A stretch of DNA of 64,000 nucleotides. It comes from G963923945 sp965199175. Lineage in GTDB: Bacteria > Pseudomonadota > Alphaproteobacteria > G963923945. The stretch lies in contig OZ240684.1 of NCBI GenBank assembly GCA_965199175.1, positions 496,001 through 560,000 of the forward strand. Reading direction: 5' to 3'. A model generated the notes under the pieces. It saw nothing but the letters and a program-made list of their open reading frames with translations, was not told where the DNA came from and searched no databases. The translations under genes and the position numbers were made by a program. Numbering within the stretch: position 1 is the first letter of the stretch; every line of letters begins with the position of its first letter. Positions 50,873-60,850 of this stretch are shown one piece after another.

Positions 50873-51826
50873 TTATAACTTGCTTTCGAGTTCTGGCAGA
50901 GCCTGAAATAAATCAGCACACAGACCGTAATCGGCGACTTGAAAAATCGGTGCTTCCTCATCTTTATTGATGGCTACGATGACTTTTGCATCTTTGATCC
51001 CGGCCAGATGCTGGATGGCTCCCGAAATGCCAACCGCAATATACAAATCCGGTGCAACGATTTTACCGGTTTGACCGACCTGCCAATCATTGGGGACAAA
51101 GCCCGAATCGACAGCTGCCCGGCTGGCTCCAAGAGCGGCCCCCAATTTATCGGCGATTCCTTCAAGCAGCTTAAAATTATCCCCGCTTTGTAAGCCGCGT
51201 CCACCGGATATAATAATCCGGGCAGCGGTGAGTTCGGGACGATCCGATGCACTCAATTCTTCCCCGATAAATTCGCAAAACCCGGTTTCATCGACACCGC
51301 TTGCCTGGGGTATTTTTTCCTGTGGAATATGTTCTACCGGAGCTGCCCCGCCCTGGGTTGGGGAGGCATCAAACGTTGTTGTACGAACAGTAATCACCTT
51401 GATTGAATCACGCGATTGAACGGTTGCAATGGCGTTTCCTGCATAAATCGGCCGTTTGAAGGTCTCAGCATCAATGACATCCATCACATCGGAAACCTGC
51501 ATGACATTGAGCAATGCCGCAATCCGTGGCATCAGGTTTTTTCCAAACGTCGATGCGGGTGCCAGAATATGGCTGTATCCTTCAGCCATTCCGACAACCA
51601 GCGGTGCCATTGTTTCAGCCAGATGATGCGTGAATACAGGATCTTCAGCCTGTAGAACTTTGGTCACCCCCGGAATAGCTGCTGCCGTCTTGGCTGCATC
51701 AGCGCAAGCATTTCCGGCTATCAGGACATGCAGATCATCCCCCATCTTTAAAGCGCATGATACTGTGTTCAATGTGACCGGACGTAAGCTGTTATGATCA
51801 TGTTCAGCGATCAAAAGAATAGACAT
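50873..51826 (-). CDS. etfA: electron transfer flavoprotein alpha subunit
   Basis: A 317-residue FAD-binding subunit. The C-terminal domain contains IIISGGRGLQSGDNFKLLEG, GASRAAVDSGFVPNDWQVGQ, TGKIVAPDLYIAVGISGAIQ and AINKDEEAPIFQVADYGLCA. Accepts electrons from acyl-CoA dehydrogenases (one at 53586-55316) and passes them to ETF-ubiquinone oxidoreductase. Downstream of etfB. Confidence 0.96.
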   Translation of the reverse strand: MSILLIAEHDHNSLRPVTLNTVSCALKMGDDLHVLIAGNACADAAKTAAAIPGVTKVLQAEDPVFTHHLAETMAPLVVGMAEGYSHILAPASTFGKNLMPRIAALLNVMQVSDVMDVIDAETFKRPIYAGNAIATVQSRDSIKVITVRTTTFDASPTQGGAAPVEHIPQEKIPQASGVDETGFCEFIGEELSASDRPELTAARIIISGGRGLQSGDNFKLLEGIADKLGAALGASRAAVDSGFVPNDWQVGQTGKIVAPDLYIAVGISGAIQHLAGIKDAKVIVAINKDEEAPIFQVADYGLCADLFQALPELESKL

Positions 51827-51926
51827 AGGGGCAGGCGTCTCCTTTAAGTAAAGGGATTAAGTAAAGAGATTAAGTAAAGGGATGAGGAATAAGCGTGATG
51901 CAATCCATTCACGAAATGAGAGAGTT

Positions 51927-52682
51927 TCAGGGAATAACTTTGGCTTCATTGCGCAATTTATCAACCAGCTGATCAATATCGGCGACCATGATACCGGGTG
52001 CACGGGGCGGGGGTTCATCCACTTGCAGGATCTGCAGGCGGGGTGTCGGGTCAACACCCAGATCGGCAGGGGTGATGGTCTCAAGGGGTTTCTTTTTAGC
52101 CTTCATGATATTGGGCAAAGAAGCATAACGCGGTTCATTGAGCCGTAAATCAGTGGTCACCACAGCCGGTGTTTTCAAACGCAGGGTCTGTAAGCCGCCA
52201 TCAATTTCCCGGGTTACCTCAGCATAGCCATCTGTCATCGTCAGTTTTGAGGCAAATGTTCCTTGTGACCATCCCAGCAAGGCGGCCAGCATCTGGCCGG
52301 TTTGATTGCTGTCATCATCAATGGCTTGCTTGCCAAGAATGACCAGATTTGGCGTTTCCCGCTCAACCAGAGTTTTGAGAATATGGGCAACCGATAAGGG
52401 TTCAATATCGGCACCAGCCTCGACATGGATGCCCCGGTCTGCCCCGATAGCCAGGGCGGTACGGATGGTCTCCTGACACGGGCGCGGACCAATGGAAACG
52501 GCAACAATATCGCTGGCAATACCGGCTTCTTTGAGGCGGACTGCTTCCTCAACCGCGATTTCATCGAACGGATTCATCGACATCTTGACATTTTCTGTCT
52601 CAACACCTGTACGATCCGTTTTGACCCGTACCCGGATATTGTAATCAATCACCCTTTTGACGGCGACCAGAAGTTTCATCAC
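51927..52682 (-). CDS. etfB: electron transfer flavoprotein beta subunit
   Basis: A 251-residue AMP-binding subunit. It starts KLLVAVKRVIDYNIRVRVKT and contains the signature VALGADRG-like segment LAIGADRGIHVE plus GKQAIDDDSNQTGQMLAALL. The etfB-etfA gap contains a threefold 15-bp tandem repeat (51845-51883). Confidence 0.96.
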   Translation of the reverse strand: MMKLLVAVKRVIDYNIRVRVKTDRTGVETENVKMSMNPFDEIAVEEAVRLKEAGIASDIVAVSIGPRPCQETIRTALAIGADRGIHVEAGADIEPLSVAHILKTLVERETPNLVILGKQAIDDDSNQTGQMLAALLGWSQGTFASKLTMTDGYAEVTREIDGGLQTLRLKTPAVVTTDLRLNEPRYASLPNIMKAKKKPLETITPADLGVDPTPRLQILQVDEPPPRAPGIMVADIDQLVDKLRNEAKVIP

Positions 52683-52715
52683 GTTCTCCTCAATGGATTC
52701 TGCTTTTTACGGATT

Positions 52716-53282
52716 CTAACGATTGGCCCCCGGAGTCCAGAGGACATCTTGTTTGCCGTTATCATTTAAGTGACGCGCCAGGACAAATAAATGATCAGAG
52801 AGTCGGTTCAGATACATCACTGCCTGGGGATTGACAGCCTCCTGTTCGGCCAATGCAATCGCATTGCGCTCGGCTCTCCGGGTTATTGTACGGGCCATAT
52901 GCAGATAGGATGATGCCGGTGTTCCACCGGGCAGAATGAATGACGTAAGCGGGGACAAACACTCATTAAGAGTGTCGATTTCTGTTTCCAGACGTTTGAC
53001 CTGTTGCGCATTGATGCGTAAGGCTGTGGCTGATTTTTTACCGTCACTTTCCGGGACACATAAATCAGCCCCAAGATCAAAGAGATCATTTTGAATCCGC
53101 TCCAGCATGGCGTCAGTCTCTGCCTGGGTGTGGAGCCGGGCCAGACCGATCACCGCATTGGCTTCATCGACCGTTCCATAAGCCTCAACCCGTGGGACAT
53201 ATTTTTTAACCCGACTGCCATCACCAAGAGACGTGTCCCCGTGATCACCGCCTCGCGTATAAATTTTATCCAGTTTAACCAC
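52716..53282 (-). CDS. PduO-type cob(I)alamin adenosyltransferase
   Basis: Makes adenosylcobalamin from cob(I)alamin and ATP. 188 residues from GTG 53282, which gives the usual N-terminus VKLDKIYTRGGDHGDTSLGD; the longer frame upstream is not needed. Motifs include VEAYGTVDEANAVIGLAR, RITRRAERNAIALAEQ-like and YLNRLSDHLFVLARHLN. It fits next to acyl-CoA metabolism genes (methylmalonyl-CoA mutase needs the product). Located between the HIG1-like gene and etfB. Confidence 0.93.
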   Translation of the reverse strand: MVKLDKIYTRGGDHGDTSLGDGSRVKKYVPRVEAYGTVDEANAVIGLARLHTQAETDAMLERIQNDLFDLGADLCVPESDGKKSATALRINAQQVKRLETEIDTLNECLSPLTSFILPGGTPASSYLHMARTITRRAERNAIALAEQEAVNPQAVMYLNRLSDHLFVLARHLNDNGKQDVLWTPGANR

Positions 53283-53344
53283 CAGAAGATCAGACCTTAT
53301 TGATTGGTAAATACATTGATTGGTAAATATTGAATTGGTCAATT

Positions 53345-53539
53345 TTATTGGTAGAGGAAAAATAATACAGCCAGAATAACCAACGCCAGAAATTGGAATC
53401 CAACCCGACGACGCATCCAGATATTGCTGTCGGCTTTTCCGGCTTTGGCCGGTTTGCCCATTGATGTCAGGCCGGCCATCAGAGAGATTACGGTGGCAGC
53501 CATTGCCAGGGCAAGAAGAATGCCGAGAAAAGTTTGCAT
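53345..53539 (-). CDS. HIG1-like twin-transmembrane small protein
   Basis: 64 residues from ATG 53539. Two membrane segments (residues about 3-24 and 44-62) are separated by a basic loop (GKPAKAGKADSNIWMRRRVG). This is the alphaproteobacterial twin-TM/HIG1 layout, often found upstream of the cobalamin adenosyltransferase gene. HIG1 proteins help respiratory supercomplexes in mitochondria; the bacterial function is not established. Confidence 0.8.
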   Translation of the reverse strand: MQTFLGILLALAMAATVISLMAGLTSMGKPAKAGKADSNIWMRRRVGFQFLALVILAVLFFLYQ

Positions 53540-53585
53540 GATTATACAAACGCCTGAATGACAGTTCAATGAGCGGGTTCTTGAG

Positions 53586-55316
53586 TTAGCGGGTCACAAG
53601 GCCACGCGCAACCACCTGGGCCTGAATTTCTGCCGCCCCTTCAAAAATATTCAAAATGCGGGCATCACAGAGAACCCGGCTGATTGGGTATTCCAGAGCA
53701 TAGCCATTGCCACCATGAATTTGCAGGGCACTATCGGCATTGCACCAGGCAACCCGGGCCGCCAGCAGCTTGGCCATCCCGGCCTCAATATCACAGCGTC
53801 TTTCGGAGTCTTTTTCACGTGCTGAGAAATATGTCAGCTGGCGGGCAATCATGGTTTCTACGGCCATCCAGGCGAGTTTGGCAGCAATCCGCGGGAATTC
53901 AACAATCGCTTTTCCGAACTGGCGTCGTTCCTGAGCATAGCGCAGACCGATTTCCAGAGCATTCTGAGCAACTCCGACCGCCCGGGCTGCTGTCTGAATA
54001 CGCGCCGATTCGAATGTTTCCATCAGTTGTTTAAACCCTTGTCCCTCGACATGGCCCAATAAATTGGTTTCCGGGACGCGGAATTGATCAAAGGCAATTT
54101 CGTATTCTTTCATTCCCCGATATCCCAGAACCTCAATTTCGCCACCACTCATACCAGGGGCCGGGAAGGGGTCTTCATCGGTTCCACGGGGTTTTTCAGC
54201 CAGAAACATACTCAGGCCGCGATATCCTTTTTCATTCGAGTCAGTGCGGGCCAGGACCGTCATCAGATCGGAGCGTGCGCCATGCGTAATCCATGTTTTG
54301 GCTCCCGTGATCACATAGTCATCACCCTCTTTCTGGGCCCGGGTTGATAAGGAACCCAGATCAGAACCGGTATTGGGTTCGGTAAAGACGGCGGTGGTTA
54401 AAATCTCTCCTGATGCGATACGGGGCAGCCATGTGGTTTTTTGGTCCTCAGTCCCGCCAAGACGGATCAGTTCAGCGGCAATTTCAGCCCGTGTTCCCAG
54501 GGAGCCAGCGGCCAGAAACCCCCGCGATAATTCTTCTGTTACCACGCACATGGCCACTTTACCCATACCCAGGCCACCATATTCTTCCGGAATAGCCAAA
54601 CCGAAAACACCAAGATCAGCCATTTTTTCAATCATATCCAGGGGAATGAGCTGGTCGGCAAGATGCCATTCATGGGCCTGGGGAAGAATTTCTTCATCAC
54701 TCAGGCGGTGGAATTGATCCCGGATCATATCCAGAGTTTCATCCCCCAGCCCGGGATTGCCGAATGCCCCCCCGGCAATCGCTTCGGCAAGGCGCAGGCG
54801 GGTCGAAACCGCAGTTCCTGATGCAATCAGAGCACAGACAGGAGGGCTCTCCAACGCAGCCCATTGATTCGCACCCAGACCCATATCCGCCAGCCGGATC
54901 ACCTCACTTTGGCTCATCATAATGCCGCCCTTGATCTGGGCCAGATACTCGCCAAAACTACAGCGCAGAATAAGGGATTCGAGAGTCCCGAATGTTCCGT
55001 TTTCATAGAGCCGACGTGCCCAGGCATCCATTTCGCGCAGGGCACAGCCATAGGTTTCCAGCCAGGCCAGACCATGAACCGCATATTGGTTTTGTTCTAA
55101 GGCGTTGGGGTCAATTTTCCCGTTATTCCCGATGACCAACGCCTGAATGGTTTTCCGGGCAGTATGGATCACAGCATTGACCGGCTCCAGACTGGCCTGA
55201 CAATCAGATAACAGAGATGCCCGGTCATCCTCAGATGACGTGGCATGAAAAAAATGTGTGGCCGAAGCTCCGTTCCCGATAGAGTCAGGACGTCTGTCAG
55301 TGGCGGCTTCACTCAT
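53586..55316 (-). CDS. acyl-CoA dehydrogenase
   Basis: A 576-residue flavoprotein, about 200 residues longer than the basic ACAD because of an N-terminal helical domain (residues 1-190). The core carries FGLAIPEEYGGLGMGKVAMC, TAVFTEPNTGSDLGSLSTRA (FAD/substrate region), AGAKTWITHGARSDL-like and the C-terminal RVLCDARILNIFEGAAEIQA. Electrons go to EtfAB. The catalytic base is not assigned. Such long forms occur in alphaproteobacteria beside etf genes. Confidence 0.92.
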   Translation of the reverse strand: MSEAATDRRPDSIGNGASATHFFHATSSEDDRASLLSDCQASLEPVNAVIHTARKTIQALVIGNNGKIDPNALEQNQYAVHGLAWLETYGCALREMDAWARRLYENGTFGTLESLILRCSFGEYLAQIKGGIMMSQSEVIRLADMGLGANQWAALESPPVCALIASGTAVSTRLRLAEAIAGGAFGNPGLGDETLDMIRDQFHRLSDEEILPQAHEWHLADQLIPLDMIEKMADLGVFGLAIPEEYGGLGMGKVAMCVVTEELSRGFLAAGSLGTRAEIAAELIRLGGTEDQKTTWLPRIASGEILTTAVFTEPNTGSDLGSLSTRAQKEGDDYVITGAKTWITHGARSDLMTVLARTDSNEKGYRGLSMFLAEKPRGTDEDPFPAPGMSGGEIEVLGYRGMKEYEIAFDQFRVPETNLLGHVEGQGFKQLMETFESARIQTAARAVGVAQNALEIGLRYAQERRQFGKAIVEFPRIAAKLAWMAVETMIARQLTYFSAREKDSERRCDIEAGMAKLLAARVAWCNADSALQIHGGNGYALEYPISRVLCDARILNIFEGAAEIQAQVVARGLVTR

Positions 55317-56073
55317 ACTGGACCCTCTTTTTTAAAATGAATAAAAGGTTTAAGATGAATAAACGTTCAAACGAATAAAACCCAAAACATATCATTAAAA
55401 TGGCTTAAAATGGTCTTGTGTCTATGAACTTATGTCTATGAAACGGTCTTGTATCTAAGATGGCGCAGGCGCAACGTCCCAGAGATGAAACGTTCCAGAG
55501 ATGAAATGTCCCAGAGGTGACCCGTCACCCTGAGCCAGATCTGATTTTGCTGTGTTCTTTCCTTACCTGATCTTTTTTCTTACTGAGTTACTGACTTACT
55601 GACTTACTGACTTACTGAGCCTTATTTAGTCATTGAGAATGTTTTTGCCCAGATATTTTGAGGTTTTTTGTTCAAACATATTTTTTCTCAAAAGCAACAC
55701 GTTCTCTCAAAAGCAACACGTTTTCTCAAAAGCAACATGATCTGATCATTGATTTCTTCATGGTTCACTTTATTTATCACCAATGTCAATATGGGTATAT
55801 TCAGTTTTGCCGAACCCTGAAACAATTTTTAAGAGACACTTTTCAAAAAAGATAATTTTTCAGGAAAAGATACTTTTTCAAAAAGAAAATCCATGAATAC
55901 TCACAAGCAACCCCATCAGCAGTATGCGGCCAGGGGGGGTCGGTTGATTTTTGCGGCTCTTTTTGCCTGGCCGGGCTTTTTCCTCTGTTCAGATGCTTGT
56001 GGAAATGGGCCTGTCAATCATCGGCACCTCACTGTCTGTTTTCTCAATCAAGATCATTCTCTCAATCGGTATC
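55317..56073. repeat. 757-base intergenic region rich in tandem duplications
   Basis: Three separate arrays: 55475-55520, three copies of a 16-bp unit like CGTCCCAGAGATGAAA; 55579-55620, five copies of an 8-bp unit TTACTGAC; 55685-55738, three copies of an 18-19 bp unit like CTCAAAAGCAACACGTT. Partial AATGAATAAA-type repeats lie at 55330-55380. A frame at 55893-56081 has no family match. The argB promoter must lie in the right part. Confidence 0.75.
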
Positions 56074-56982
56074 ATGGTTAAGATCAATCAAGCCAACCGG
56101 GATCAATGGCTGGAGCAAGCCGATACATTGTCCCAGGCCTTGCCGTATATGCGGCGTTATTCGGGTTCTTCCTTCGTGATCAAATTTGGTGGCTCGGCGA
56201 TGGGAGAAGCCGATTTAGCACGTTTATTTGCCACCGATATCGTTCTTTTGAAGCAAGTCGGTATCAATCCGGTGGTGGTGCATGGCGGGGGACCGCAGAT
56301 CGGTCATATGCTTGAGAGGCTTAAAATCAAGAGCCGCTTTGTTGATGGGTTGCGGGTTACCGATGCTGAAACAGTTGATATTGTTGAGATGGTTTTATCC
56401 GGGGCCATTAACAAAGACATCGTCTGGAATATTCAATGTGCGGGGGGGAATGCGGTTGGTCTTTCGGGAAAAGATGGTGGTCTGATTTTGGCGCAAAAAT
56501 TGACCCGCCGGGTTCGTGATGAAGATTCCAATATTGAAAATGTTCTTGATCTTGGTTTTGTTGGTGAACCTACACAGGTCAATCCGCATATTTTGAATCT
56601 TCTCAAAGAATCAGATCTTATTCCGGTTATTGCGCCGATTGGGGTTGGGGACCAGCAGCAAACCTACAACATTAACGCTGATACCGCTGCCGGGTCGATT
56701 GCTGAGGCGGTGACTGCAAAGCGGTTGTTTCTGCTCACTGATGTTGAGGGGATTCTTGACCAGGATGGCAATCTGTTAACCGAGTTGTCGGTCCGGGATG
56801 CACGGCAACTGATTGCTGAGGGGACCATTAAAGGCGGGATGCTTCCTAAGATTGAGACCTGTATTATGGCTGTGCAAGGTGGGGTTGAGGCGGCGGTTAT
56901 TCTCAATGGCCGGGTCCCGCATGCGTTGCTGATTGAATTATTCACTGAACATGGCGCCGGCACGATGATCCGGCGGCGTTAG
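56074..56982 (+). CDS. argB: acetylglutamate kinase
   Basis: Second step of arginine synthesis. 302 residues from ATG 56074; the upstream extension lacks family similarity. It has the FVIKFGGSAMGEADL phosphate loop, VVVHGGGPQIGHMLERL, NINADTAAGSIAEAVTAKRL and IKGGMLPKIETCIMAVQGGV. Length agrees with the alphaproteobacterial enzyme. A 15-bp tandem array follows the gene. Confidence 0.96.
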   Translation: MVKINQANRDQWLEQADTLSQALPYMRRYSGSSFVIKFGGSAMGEADLARLFATDIVLLKQVGINPVVVHGGGPQIGHMLERLKIKSRFVDGLRVTDAETVDIVEMVLSGAINKDIVWNIQCAGGNAVGLSGKDGGLILAQKLTRRVRDEDSNIENVLDLGFVGEPTQVNPHILNLLKESDLIPVIAPIGVGDQQQTYNINADTAAGSIAEAVTAKRLFLLTDVEGILDQDGNLLTELSVRDARQLIAEGTIKGGMLPKIETCIMAVQGGVEAAVILNGRVPHALLIELFTEHGAGTMIRRR

Positions 56983-57017
56983 GGTTTTGATCCGGGGCCT
57001 GGAAGAATTCTCTTAAG

Positions 57018-57082
57018 ACCGCATTTTCCTGAGACCTCATTGTCTCAGGCCACATTGTCTCAGGCCGCATTCTCTCAGGCAT
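57018..57082. repeat. 15-bp tandem array after argB
   Basis: About four imperfect copies of CTCAGGCCACATTGT lie between argB and the convergent DUF2336 gene. Confidence 0.8.
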
Positions 57083-57110
57083 TATATTGATTTGAATTCT
57101 TAATTCAGAT

Positions 57111-58670
57111 TCAGTCATCAGTGGCCCAGTCAGGCTCAACGGGTTGGGATGATTGTTTGCTGTCATCGGGTCTTTGTGTTTTGGCCCATTCGGGTTCAAG
57201 AGAGCTGTCTTTCTGGTTTTTGGGGTCATCGGTTCTGGGTTGTCGTTCCCAGTCTAATTCGTTTAAGGCCGGGTCTGTTGTTTCCCGTGACCATTGTGGA
57301 TCATAGATGCCGTCGGTTTTTTGGTCTGATTGTTTTTTATCACCGGATTTTTTCGGGCCTTTTGTGGAAAACATTTCCCTGAACAGGCCGATTTGCCATT
57401 CAACATCTTCTTCTCTCATCGGGTTGGTTTCCGGATCAATGATATCCCTGGGCGGTATCTGGGCGACCTTCCTTTGAATGAGGCGGGTCAGGCGTTCGCC
57501 GATTTGCGCTTTACGCAGGAGCGCAACAATACCCTGAGGATTTTTCGAATCAAAAATCTGGCGGATCAATTCCGGTGCCAGGGCGGTTTTGATTGCCAGG
57601 GCTGCCAGGACAAAATGGTTTTGTCCTTTTTCGATCGATTGCTGAATGGTACCTTCAGAAAGTGCCCCTGATTGGTCGAGCTGGCGGGCTTTGGAAAGGG
57701 ATTCTTCAAAAGAGGGTTGATCGTCACCGGCTGTTTCAGCATCCGGGTCCTCGTTCTCAGTGGTGGTGGCATTGACTGCCAGCCGGCGGCGGAATTCATT
57801 CTCTACCGCATCCAGTGTTTCCGGTTTAAAATCGGTTCGAAGACGCATTGTATCGAGCAATGAATCGGCTAAAAAAGTTGAGATTTTACGGGCTGCTTTG
57901 GTGCTTAAGCCGGGGCGCCGGGCCAGAGGTTCGTGCCATTCCTGATTGCCGGGGGCCTGATTGATAATGTGATCAAGGGTTTTTTCCCGGATTTGCGCAC
58001 TCTTATTGGCCAGCAAAGCCGTGATGGCATCACGCTGGCCGACATCAACAATGGCGTCACAGATGGTCTCGGGTAACTGGTTGCGCCTGGAAATTGCTGT
58101 CAATGCCCCGTTGACCGGGTTGCTGAAGACAATCTCCAGAAGATCATCATCATCCAGCAGGGGGGAATACCGCAAAACCGGCGCACAAACTTCCAGCTCC
58201 GGATCTTCAGCCAGACGGCGCACGATATGCGGCGGGGCGTTGGCTACGTCTTTTAAGGTTTCAGCGAGAATTTTGCGGACCTTAACAATTTCGTCACGCG
58301 CCAGAATCTCCAGGGCTTTAATGGTGAGTTCAGCCAGACGGTCCGATTCGGTATCTGCTAAATCTGGTGCCAGGCGGCCAATTTTCAGTGCCAATCCAGA
58401 GCGCACATCGACATCATGATCCTGAGCCAGCAGAATATCGGCATGCTGCGGTGCATTTTTATTGGCGGCAATTTGGCATCGCACAGTGCTATCTGAATCT
58501 CCGGCCAGATAATAGAGAATTTCCGGCCGCGCATCAGACCGGGAAGCCAGATGACGGCGAATCCGGCTATCTTTGTGACCGGCCAGACGTTTTTCATCAC
58601 TATAGCTGAGCGGCTCACCTCTGGTGAGGGATTGCAGCAACCCGATGACAATATCGCTGTTCTCAGCCAC
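57111..58670 (-). CDS. DUF2336 protein (alpha-helical repeat)
   Basis: A 519-residue product of the DUF2336 family, found almost only in alphaproteobacteria. Residues about 25-330 are HEAT-like helical repeats (LASRSDARPEILYYLAGDSD, IAANKNAPQHADILLAQDHD and similar units of about 25 residues). Residues 370-420 form a conserved helical block. The C-terminal 80 residues are disordered and charged, with repeated WERQPRTDD/PEWAKTQRPDDS-like units ending in DWATDD. Function unknown; scaffolding is plausible. Confidence 0.85.
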   Translation of the reverse strand: MAENSDIVIGLLQSLTRGEPLSYSDEKRLAGHKDSRIRRHLASRSDARPEILYYLAGDSDSTVRCQIAANKNAPQHADILLAQDHDVDVRSGLALKIGRLAPDLADTESDRLAELTIKALEILARDEIVKVRKILAETLKDVANAPPHIVRRLAEDPELEVCAPVLRYSPLLDDDDLLEIVFSNPVNGALTAISRRNQLPETICDAIVDVGQRDAITALLANKSAQIREKTLDHIINQAPGNQEWHEPLARRPGLSTKAARKISTFLADSLLDTMRLRTDFKPETLDAVENEFRRRLAVNATTTENEDPDAETAGDDQPSFEESLSKARQLDQSGALSEGTIQQSIEKGQNHFVLAALAIKTALAPELIRQIFDSKNPQGIVALLRKAQIGERLTRLIQRKVAQIPPRDIIDPETNPMREEDVEWQIGLFREMFSTKGPKKSGDKKQSDQKTDGIYDPQWSRETTDPALNELDWERQPRTDDPKNQKDSSLEPEWAKTQRPDDSKQSSQPVEPDWATDD

Positions 58671-58751
58671 CGTTGTTTTTATCGCTGTTTTGACCGGTTT
58701 TCATAGTACGGGACCGGATTTGTTGACGAAGGAATTGACGGGAATGCTCAA

Positions 58752-60452
58752 TTACTTCCTGTAAGGAGGGGCAAGGGTAAAATTCCCCTTGGTCTGTTTT
58801 TTAACGTGGTACATTGCTTCATCGGCCCGTTGCAACAATGATTGAAGGCTTTCCTGTGAATGAGGGTGGTAAATCGCGACACCAACCGAAAGACCCAGAG
58901 GTTTATCAGGGGATCCGGAAAAAGAGGACAGACAACCGGAATGAGCCAGCAATTTATGTATGCTGGCTTTTGCGCCCTTTTCATCGGTTTCCTCCAGCCA
59001 CAGAGCGAATTCATCACCACCCAGCCGGGCGACCAGATCATTGGCCCGGGTTTGCTCTGTCAGCAGATGCGCCAACCGGATTAACGCTGCATCCCCATCC
59101 TGGTGTCCCCGTGAGTCATTGACGATTTTGAAATTATCAAAATCGATATAACACAAAGCACCAGGGTGACGGGTCCGGCGGGCATGGGCAATCCGCCGTT
59201 CCATGATATCCATGAATGCCCGGCGATTATATAAATCAGTGAGAGGATCGCGGGTGGATAATCGCTCTAAATTCTGGTGATGATCTGCTTGTTGGATGGC
59301 GATTCCCAGCTGGTTGGCAATCTCCCCGGCGATATCCAGTTCGTCTTCCTGCCAGTTTTTATCATCGCGTCTCCATAAAGCCAGAGCACCGTTGATCATG
59401 CTCTGATACTGGGTTTTTAAGGCAACCGGCCGGTGAGCGACAGCATCAGGGAGAATGAGAGTCCCCGGATCATTCAGATGCGCTTCAAGGATGCTGTGAT
59501 CAGCCGGTACATCACCATATTCGGCAGCACAATACCAGTGACCATCATGATGATAGCGATACAAACGGCAGGCTTGTGCGGACAGGCCTTTGGCACTCAC
59601 AGCAACGGCGGCATTCAGCATGTCTTTGGGGTTGGCGACATCACGGATGGCCCGGACAATATAGGCCAGTAATAAATCCCGCTGGCGGGCCTGGTTGAGT
59701 TCGCGCTCCCGTTCCCGCAAGGCGGTCACATCACGACACAGACCACGGGCACCACGCCATTGATTATCATCACGATAAAGCGGGACACAAGCGACCAGGG
59801 TGCAAATATCCTGGCCCTTTTTAGAGCGTAACCAAATTTCCCTGTTTTCAATCGGTTGACGGGTTGCAAAAGGGGAAACTGTTCCTTCCTCCTGTTCCAG
59901 AAGCAGGCGATCACTATGCTTTCCAATCAGTTCATCGGCAGAATACCCCCAGGCCCCGCCCGGTGAAACGAAGATGAATTCCCCGTCTGAATTGCATTCC
60001 CAGGTGAAATCACTGGAGGATTCAACCAGATCTTTATAGCGTTGGCGTGATTCCATGAGTGCCAGCTGCAGAGTATATTCCAGGGAAGAATCCCGGCAAA
60101 AAGCAACCGCAGCAATACGGCTTTTGGTATCGGCAGGCGGTGTCCAGGAAAGCAGATCCAAATCCCAGTGACGGGATGTTTTTGTGCTGTCGGGGCCAAG
60201 CGTCATGCGTTGGGCGGGTTTATCTTCTTTGAGCTGTTGAATCCGGCCGCGCAAATCTGCGCGTACATCATCATCCGCCAGAGCCGGACACAATGGTTCC
60301 AATGCCGGGTCAGCCCAGATCAGGCCGGCCTCATGATCCAGAGCCAGGGTATGAGCACCCAGGCCGCATAAAACAGTTTGCACCATACTATCATCGTATT
60401 GGGTGCCATCGAACGGGGCATTATCATTGGGTTTTTTGGGAATGTGGCTCAT
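58752..60452 (-). CDS. PAS-GAF-GGDEF diguanylate cyclase
   Basis: A 566-residue cytoplasmic signalling protein. The N-terminal region may be PAS-like, a PAS domain is at about 140-255 (YKDLVESSSDFTWECNSDGE), a GAF-like domain at about 260-390, and a GGDEF domain at about 395-560 with DPLTDLYNRRAFMD and an intact GGDEF at residues 478-482 (RLGGDEFALWLEE). No membrane segment and no EAL domain. It should make cyclic di-GMP. Residues upstream of the active site do not show an obvious RxxD inhibitory site. Confidence 0.9.
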   Translation of the reverse strand: MSHIPKKPNDNAPFDGTQYDDSMVQTVLCGLGAHTLALDHEAGLIWADPALEPLCPALADDDVRADLRGRIQQLKEDKPAQRMTLGPDSTKTSRHWDLDLLSWTPPADTKSRIAAVAFCRDSSLEYTLQLALMESRQRYKDLVESSSDFTWECNSDGEFIFVSPGGAWGYSADELIGKHSDRLLLEQEEGTVSPFATRQPIENREIWLRSKKGQDICTLVACVPLYRDDNQWRGARGLCRDVTALRERERELNQARQRDLLLAYIVRAIRDVANPKDMLNAAVAVSAKGLSAQACRLYRYHHDGHWYCAAEYGDVPADHSILEAHLNDPGTLILPDAVAHRPVALKTQYQSMINGALALWRRDDKNWQEDELDIAGEIANQLGIAIQQADHHQNLERLSTRDPLTDLYNRRAFMDIMERRIAHARRTRHPGALCYIDFDNFKIVNDSRGHQDGDAALIRLAHLLTEQTRANDLVARLGGDEFALWLEETDEKGAKASIHKLLAHSGCLSSFSGSPDKPLGLSVGVAIYHPHSQESLQSLLQRADEAMYHVKKQTKGNFTLAPPYRK

Positions 60453-60850
60453 TGCGGGTCGGGGACGGGAAGTTCGGAATTGGCCATACAGACTAAGTGC
60501 TGATTTTATACTGTTAAATTTTATGCCACCAAGATTTTATGCCACTAAGATTTTATACTGTTAAATTTTATGCCACCAAGATTTTATACCGTTAAAATAT
60601 ATGTTGCCTGAGAGCGACACTCCTCTGGCCACTCCCACTCTTCTGATCTCTCTGGCCCTTCTGACAGGCAAGGCAGCCGGGGAGGGTTGTTTTATGGTTG
60701 AGGGAATATTTTTGTTTCTGCCTTTTGTTTCTGCCATATTATCCCAAGAAATGGCGTTGATATAATCTTTTTCCCGGGTCATTTTCGGTTGATTCTGTTT
60801 GTATCTTCCCGGCTTTTTCTGCCTGTCTTTTGATGCGTGTTGTTTGTGCT
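60453..60850. repeat. 398-base divergent intergenic region with long tandem repeat
   Basis: 60500-60598 contains repeated A/T-rich units (GATTTTATACTGTTAAATTT followed by TATGCCACCAA, about 31 bp, two full copies plus partial ones). 60604-60656, read on the minus strand, has a GAGAGA...CTCTCAGGCAAC pairing that recalls part of a glycine riboswitch but lacks a good core. No gene seen. Confidence 0.6.

Noticed and set aside
55579..55738. Repeat arrays as CRISPR
   Set aside because: Repeats are contiguous or nearly so, without uniform spacers, and no cas genes are present.
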